NCBI GenBank assembly: GCA_030151865.1
Contig: JASLCK010000019.1
Location: forward strand, 1 to 9,706
Source: Rhodospirillaceae bacterium
GTDB taxonomy: Bacteria; Pseudomonadota; Alphaproteobacteria; Rhodospirillales; Magnetospirillaceae
DNA length: 9,706 nucleotides
Direction: 5' to 3'
Part shown: piece after piece, positions 7,405 to 9,706 of the stretch
Numbering within the stretch: the stretch's first letter is position 1
How the letters are laid out: each line of letters begins with the position of its first letter
Program-made: the position numbers and the translations under genes
The notes under the pieces: generated by a model
Databases searched by the model: none
What the model was told of the DNA's origin: nothing
The model's input: the letters and a program-made list of their open reading frames with translations, nothing else

Positions 7405-8088
7405 ATGACCGCTTCCATTCTGGTGATCGACGACGAACCGCAAATCCGCAAATTTCTGCGGATTTCCCTGGCTGCCAACGGCTATGAGGTGGCGGAGGCC
7501 GCCAACGCCCAGGACGGTATCGCCGCCCTGAAGGCCACACCGCCCGACATGCTGATCCTTGATCTTGGCCTGCCCGATCTGGATGGACAGGATGTGATCA
7601 GCGCGGTCCGGGCTTTTTCCGACCTGCCGATCATTGTGCTCTCGGTGCGGTCCAGCGAAATGGACAAGGTGGAAGCGCTGGATCGCGGGGCCAATGACTA
7701 TGTGGTCAAACCCTTCGGCATCGCCGAACTGATGGCCCGCATCCGTGCCGTCTTGCGTCCCCGCGCTGGGCGCGAGGAAAACGCCGACGTGGTGGAAATC
7801 GGTGCGCTACGCATCGATTTAGGGCGTCTGGTGGTTTCGAAGGAGGGAGAGGAAATCAAACTGTCGCGCAAGGAATGGGACCTGCTGACCTTCTTTGCCC
7901 GTCATCCCGACCATGTTCTGACCCACAAGGCGATCTTAAAGGAAGTCTGGGGCCCGGCCCATCTGGACGATACCGCTTATTTGCGGGTCTACATCAATCA
8001 GTTGCGCCAGAAGATCGAGGATGATCCTGGTCAGCCCCGGATTCTGGTCACCGATCCAGGGGTCGGCTATCGCCTGCTGTTGGGATAA
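7405..8088 (+). CDS. kdpE: KdpE, OmpR-family response regulator of the kdp operon
   Basis: KdpE is a cytoplasmic DNA-binding regulator that, once phosphorylated by KdpD, activates kdp transcription. The receiver domain (about 1-120) has the acidic pair D9/D10, phosphoacceptor D53 in ILDLGLPD, S80, Y99 and K102 in VKPF. The winged-helix domain (about 130-227) contains LSRKEWDLL, the recognition-helix region around YLRVYINQLRQKIE and the final GVGYRLL hairpin. The length of 227 is close to E. coli KdpE (225). The ATG lies 6 nt after the kdpD stop and has only a poor upstream ribosome binding site, so translation is likely coupled to kdpD. A perfect inverted repeat lies at codons 13-21. Its target site in this genome is not evident from the window; the inverted repeat at 37-59 is a candidate only by position. 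Confidence 0.97.
   Translation: MTASILVIDDEPQIRKFLRISLAANGYEVAEAANAQDGIAALKATPPDMLILDLGLPDLDGQDVISAVRAFSDLPIIVLSVRSSEMDKVEALDRGANDYVVKPFGIAELMARIRAVLRPRAGREENADVVEIGALRIDLGRLVVSKEGEEIKLSRKEWDLLTFFARHPDHVLTHKAILKEVWGPAHLDDTAYLRVYINQLRQKIEDDPGQPRILVTDPGVGYRLLLG
7442..7465. repeat. Perfect inverted repeat inside the start of kdpE
   Basis: AAATCCGCA (7442-7450) and TGCGGATTT (7457-7465) are exact reverse complements with the 6-nt loop AATTTC. The repeat lies 37 nt after the start codon and encodes the IRKFLRI region of the receiver. The peptide is itself nearly symmetric (I-R then R-I), which can produce such a repeat by chance. As mRNA it could form a stable hairpin early in the gene. Confidence 0.4.
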
Positions 8089-8114
8089 CTTTCTGTAAAA
8101 GCTGATTTTTTTAT

Positions 8115-8145
8115 AATCGTCCCATCTTGCCGGTGGGGCGATTTT
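8115..8145 (+). terminator. Probable intrinsic terminator of the kdp operon
   Basis: AATCGTCCCATC (8115-8126) pairs with GGTGGGGCGATT (8132-8143) around the loop TTGCC, giving a 12-bp stem that needs two G-U pairs. The 3' arm runs into a short TTTT (8142-8145). It lies 26 nt after the kdpE stop, where an operon terminator is expected. The T run is short, so efficiency may be moderate. A T run also precedes the stem (8105-8112); read on the other strand this is an A run, so termination in the reverse direction is not supported. Confidence 0.7.
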
Positions 8146-8220
8146 CGTTGTGGGGCGGGCGAGGCCAGACCGCAGGGGACGGCTTCCTTATGAATGTGAA
8201 TTTACAAATTAATACACTTA

Positions 8221-8249
8221 TTGATTGAAAATTATTTCGAGGATAGGAT
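8221..8249 (+). promoter_or_regulatory. Putative sigma70-type promoter for the glucanase-like gene
   Basis: TTGATT (8221-8226) and TAGGAT (8244-8249) are separated by 17 nt, each matching 4 of 6 consensus bases. They sit in the only clearly AT-rich stretch of the window (about 8190-8255), after the kdp terminator and before the next gene. Transcription would begin near 8256, leaving a leader of about 35 nt. The short dyad AATTT-AC-AAATT (8199-8210) lies just upstream and might be a regulator site, but it is too short to call. Motif match only. Confidence 0.4.
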
Positions 8250-8280
8250 TTTTTGCCCGGTTTGGATGGGCCTTTGATAA

Positions 8281-8286
8281 AGGGGA
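8281..8286 (+). promoter_or_regulatory. Ribosome binding site that decides the start of the glucanase-like gene
   Basis: AGGGGA lies 4 nt before ATG at 8291. The frame is open further upstream to a TTG at 8225, but that codon has no ribosome binding site and falls within the putative promoter, so the ATG at 8291 is preferred. Confidence 0.65.
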
Positions 8287-8290
8287 AGCC

Positions 8291-9676
8291 ATGTCTCTCA
8301 GCATTCTTTTCACGAACAACAGCGGCCATGCCGACAAACATGTTTCCATCGGCTTTGTGTCTGGATCCACAAGCGCTCCGTTCGATGTCTCGATCACCGG
8401 CGGGTCGGCAATTCAACCGTTGAACGTCAATCCGACGGGTGACACTTATCCCTTCGCCGGGAATTGGTACACTCTCGACACCCTGTCTTCAGGTTTGACC
8501 ATCAACAGCTTCAGTGGTCGCATTTATGTGGCCTATGGTTCGGCCTGGCAGGTGCAAAGCGCCAATTACGAACCGGCGCAAGCGGTCACCGATTCAAATT
8601 TCTTTTTGCGCTATGACAAGATGGAACTGACTGTCAGCGGTTCGCCCAGCGATGTGGCCGATCTGACCAGCATCGATTACTGGAGCATTCCGATGTCCCT
8701 TGCCACCTCGCTGAGCGGGGTCGCGCAACAATCGGTGTCGGGATTGATGGGGGGTGCCACAGCCGCGACGGTGCAGGCCGCCCTGACAAAGTTGACCACT
8801 CCGCCGCAATCAGGCCTACCGGGACTGTCGGGCAATGACGGCCACGCTTTGCCGGCATTGGTGCCGGGCAGCTTCGTCCAGTTCGATTCCACGTCGCCCG
8901 CCCCGGGCACGACCTTTGCCCGTATTATCGGTCCGTCGTCCTATCCCAGCATCAATCCTGTCGCTATTCCGGTACTGCCGTATCAAACCTATCAGGATTA
9001 TCTGCAATATCTGGCGACAACCTTTGGGCCGGGCACCCCCCTGGGAACGGTGGTTCCCGATTTGGGCGATGGCATTATTGCCGTCATCGCGGGCAATTTT
9101 GCCGGGGTCGGGCCGGTGGTGCCTACCAGTGGTCCGCAAAGCGCGCAGAAATATCTGGCCGTGGCCACCATCGACACCACGCTTGATGTGACCGTATCGG
9201 GTGTGCTGGTTGGTAACAATAACCAGATTGAGCTGTTTTCTTTGCTGTTCAAAGCGGCTGATATGCTGAACCCGTCGGGTATCTATGGCGGCAATACGCC
9301 TTATTACCTGCCGGGGGCCACCACTTCGACGATGCCCGGCAATGATGTCTATGGCTGGATCAGCGGTGATGTGTGGTCGGGCTTCAACATCGGCGCCATC
9401 GGCAGTACGACTCCGGTTTCGTCAGGCTCGTCGATCTTGGTGGGCGGACTGCCCAGCAGCCAATGGTTCAGGCTGCCGGTGTCAGGTTTCTTCGACGGTT
9501 TGCAGCCCGACAACCCCTATTACAACCAGTGGGCCAAGACCCTGTCTGAATATTCCCAGGCTTATAATTTTGCTTATTCCGACCGGTTCTCGCCGGTTTT
9601 GGTGAATATCGGTCCGCAATACGCCGATACCCTGACCATCACGCTGGAGGTGGATGACACTACCAATCCGTCCTGA
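8291..9676 (+). CDS. GH64 / thaumatin-like beta-1,3-glucanase-like protein
   Basis: This 461-residue protein resembles the GH64 family of beta-1,3-glucanases, which have a thaumatin-like beta-sandwich followed by a mixed domain and cut beta-1,3-glucan such as laminarin or curdlan. Family-like stretches are SGRIYVAYGSAW (75-86), YDKMELTVSG (108-117), LTSIDYWSIPMSL (125-137), TTFARIIGPSSYPS (207-220), YQTYQDYLQYL (231-241) and, near the C-terminus, YNFAYSDRFSPVLVNIG (425-441). E112 and D129 are 17 residues apart, close to the catalytic Glu/Asp pair of Streptomyces GH64 (E154 and D170, 16 apart, from memory). The protein is rich in Ser, Thr, Gly and Asn and poor in Lys, as in exported proteins, yet neither the chosen ATG nor an upstream TTG (8225) gives a convincing signal peptide. 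It has its own promoter candidate and no visible link to K+ transport. Its GC content looks lower than in the kdp genes by eye. It may be an enzyme or a non-catalytic glucan-binding relative. Confidence 0.6.
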   Translation: MSLSILFTNNSGHADKHVSIGFVSGSTSAPFDVSITGGSAIQPLNVNPTGDTYPFAGNWYTLDTLSSGLTINSFSGRIYVAYGSAWQVQSANYEPAQAVTDSNFFLRYDKMELTVSGSPSDVADLTSIDYWSIPMSLATSLSGVAQQSVSGLMGGATAATVQAALTKLTTPPQSGLPGLSGNDGHALPALVPGSFVQFDSTSPAPGTTFARIIGPSSYPSINPVAIPVLPYQTYQDYLQYLATTFGPGTPLGTVVPDLGDGIIAVIAGNFAGVGPVVPTSGPQSAQKYLAVATIDTTLDVTVSGVLVGNNNQIELFSLLFKAADMLNPSGIYGGNTPYYLPGATTSTMPGNDVYGWISGDVWSGFNIGAIGSTTPVSSGSSILVGGLPSSQWFRLPVSGFFDGLQPDNPYYNQWAKTLSEYSQAYNFAYSDRFSPVLVNIGPQYADTLTITLEVDDTTNPS

Positions 9677-9706
9677 TCGGTGATTAGAGTAGATTTCGAT
9701 CTGATT

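Noticed and set aside
5380..7443. Long minus-strand open frame (687 codons) opposite kdpD
   Set aside because: It is antisense to intact kinase motifs, with shadow-type composition and no domain seen.
8192..8218. Possible CRP-like or FNR-like site around TGTGAATTTACAAATTAATACAC
   Set aside because: Only one half-site resembles either consensus; the second half does not match.
8225..8290. N-terminal extension of the glucanase-like protein to a TTG at 8225
   Set aside because: It has no ribosome binding site, overlaps the likely promoter, and does not yield a convincing signal peptide. The ATG at 8291 has AGGGGA in front.
8111..8416. Minus-strand frame of 101 codons across the intergenic region and the start of the glucanase-like gene
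   Set aside because: It runs antisense through the terminator, the promoter candidate and the coding start, and shows no family resemblance.

Overview
The window is high-GC bacterial DNA. Its main content is one complete, intact kdp locus on the + strand: a small unnamed ORF, then kdpF, kdpA, kdpB, kdpC, kdpD and kdpE. This encodes a high-affinity, ATP-driven K+ uptake pump and its two-component regulator. Gene order, codon bias and protein style suggest a proteobacterium, most likely an alphaproteobacterium of the Rhodospirillales type (Magnetospirillum-like). That placement is an impression from the sequence and has not been tested.

Layout. Positions 1-74 hold the end of an upstream intergenic region with a perfect 9-bp inverted repeat (37-59) just ahead of the first ribosome binding site. 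A 27-codon one-helix membrane ORF (75-158) and kdpF (169-273) lead into kdpA (284-1963), kdpB (1974-4061) and kdpC (4074-4688). After 25 nt come kdpD (4714-7398) and kdpE (7405-8088). All gaps between these genes are 6-25 nt, and no terminator is visible between them, so they look like one transcript. A stem-loop followed by a T run (8115-8145) probably ends it. The following intergenic stretch is AT-rich and carries a plausible sigma70-type promoter. It leads to a separate gene (8291-9676) for a 461-aa protein that resembles the GH64 / thaumatin-like beta-1,3-glucanase fold. That gene ends 30 nt before the window edge, and nothing is visible in those last 30 nt.

How the genes work together. 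KdpA is the K+-selective channel-like subunit, KdpB the P-type ATPase, KdpC the periplasm-facing accessory subunit and KdpF a small lipid-like stabilising subunit. KdpD is the membrane sensor kinase and KdpE the response regulator that activates the operon when K+ is limiting. The key residues checked in KdpA, KdpB, KdpD and KdpE are all present, so the system looks functional.

Most of the window is therefore a well-known system. The parts less well explained are the tiny membrane ORF before kdpF, the inverted repeat in the kdp leader, a roughly 10-residue expansion in the KdpB nucleotide-binding domain, an inverted repeat at the start of kdpE, and the glucanase-like protein that lacks an evident signal peptide.
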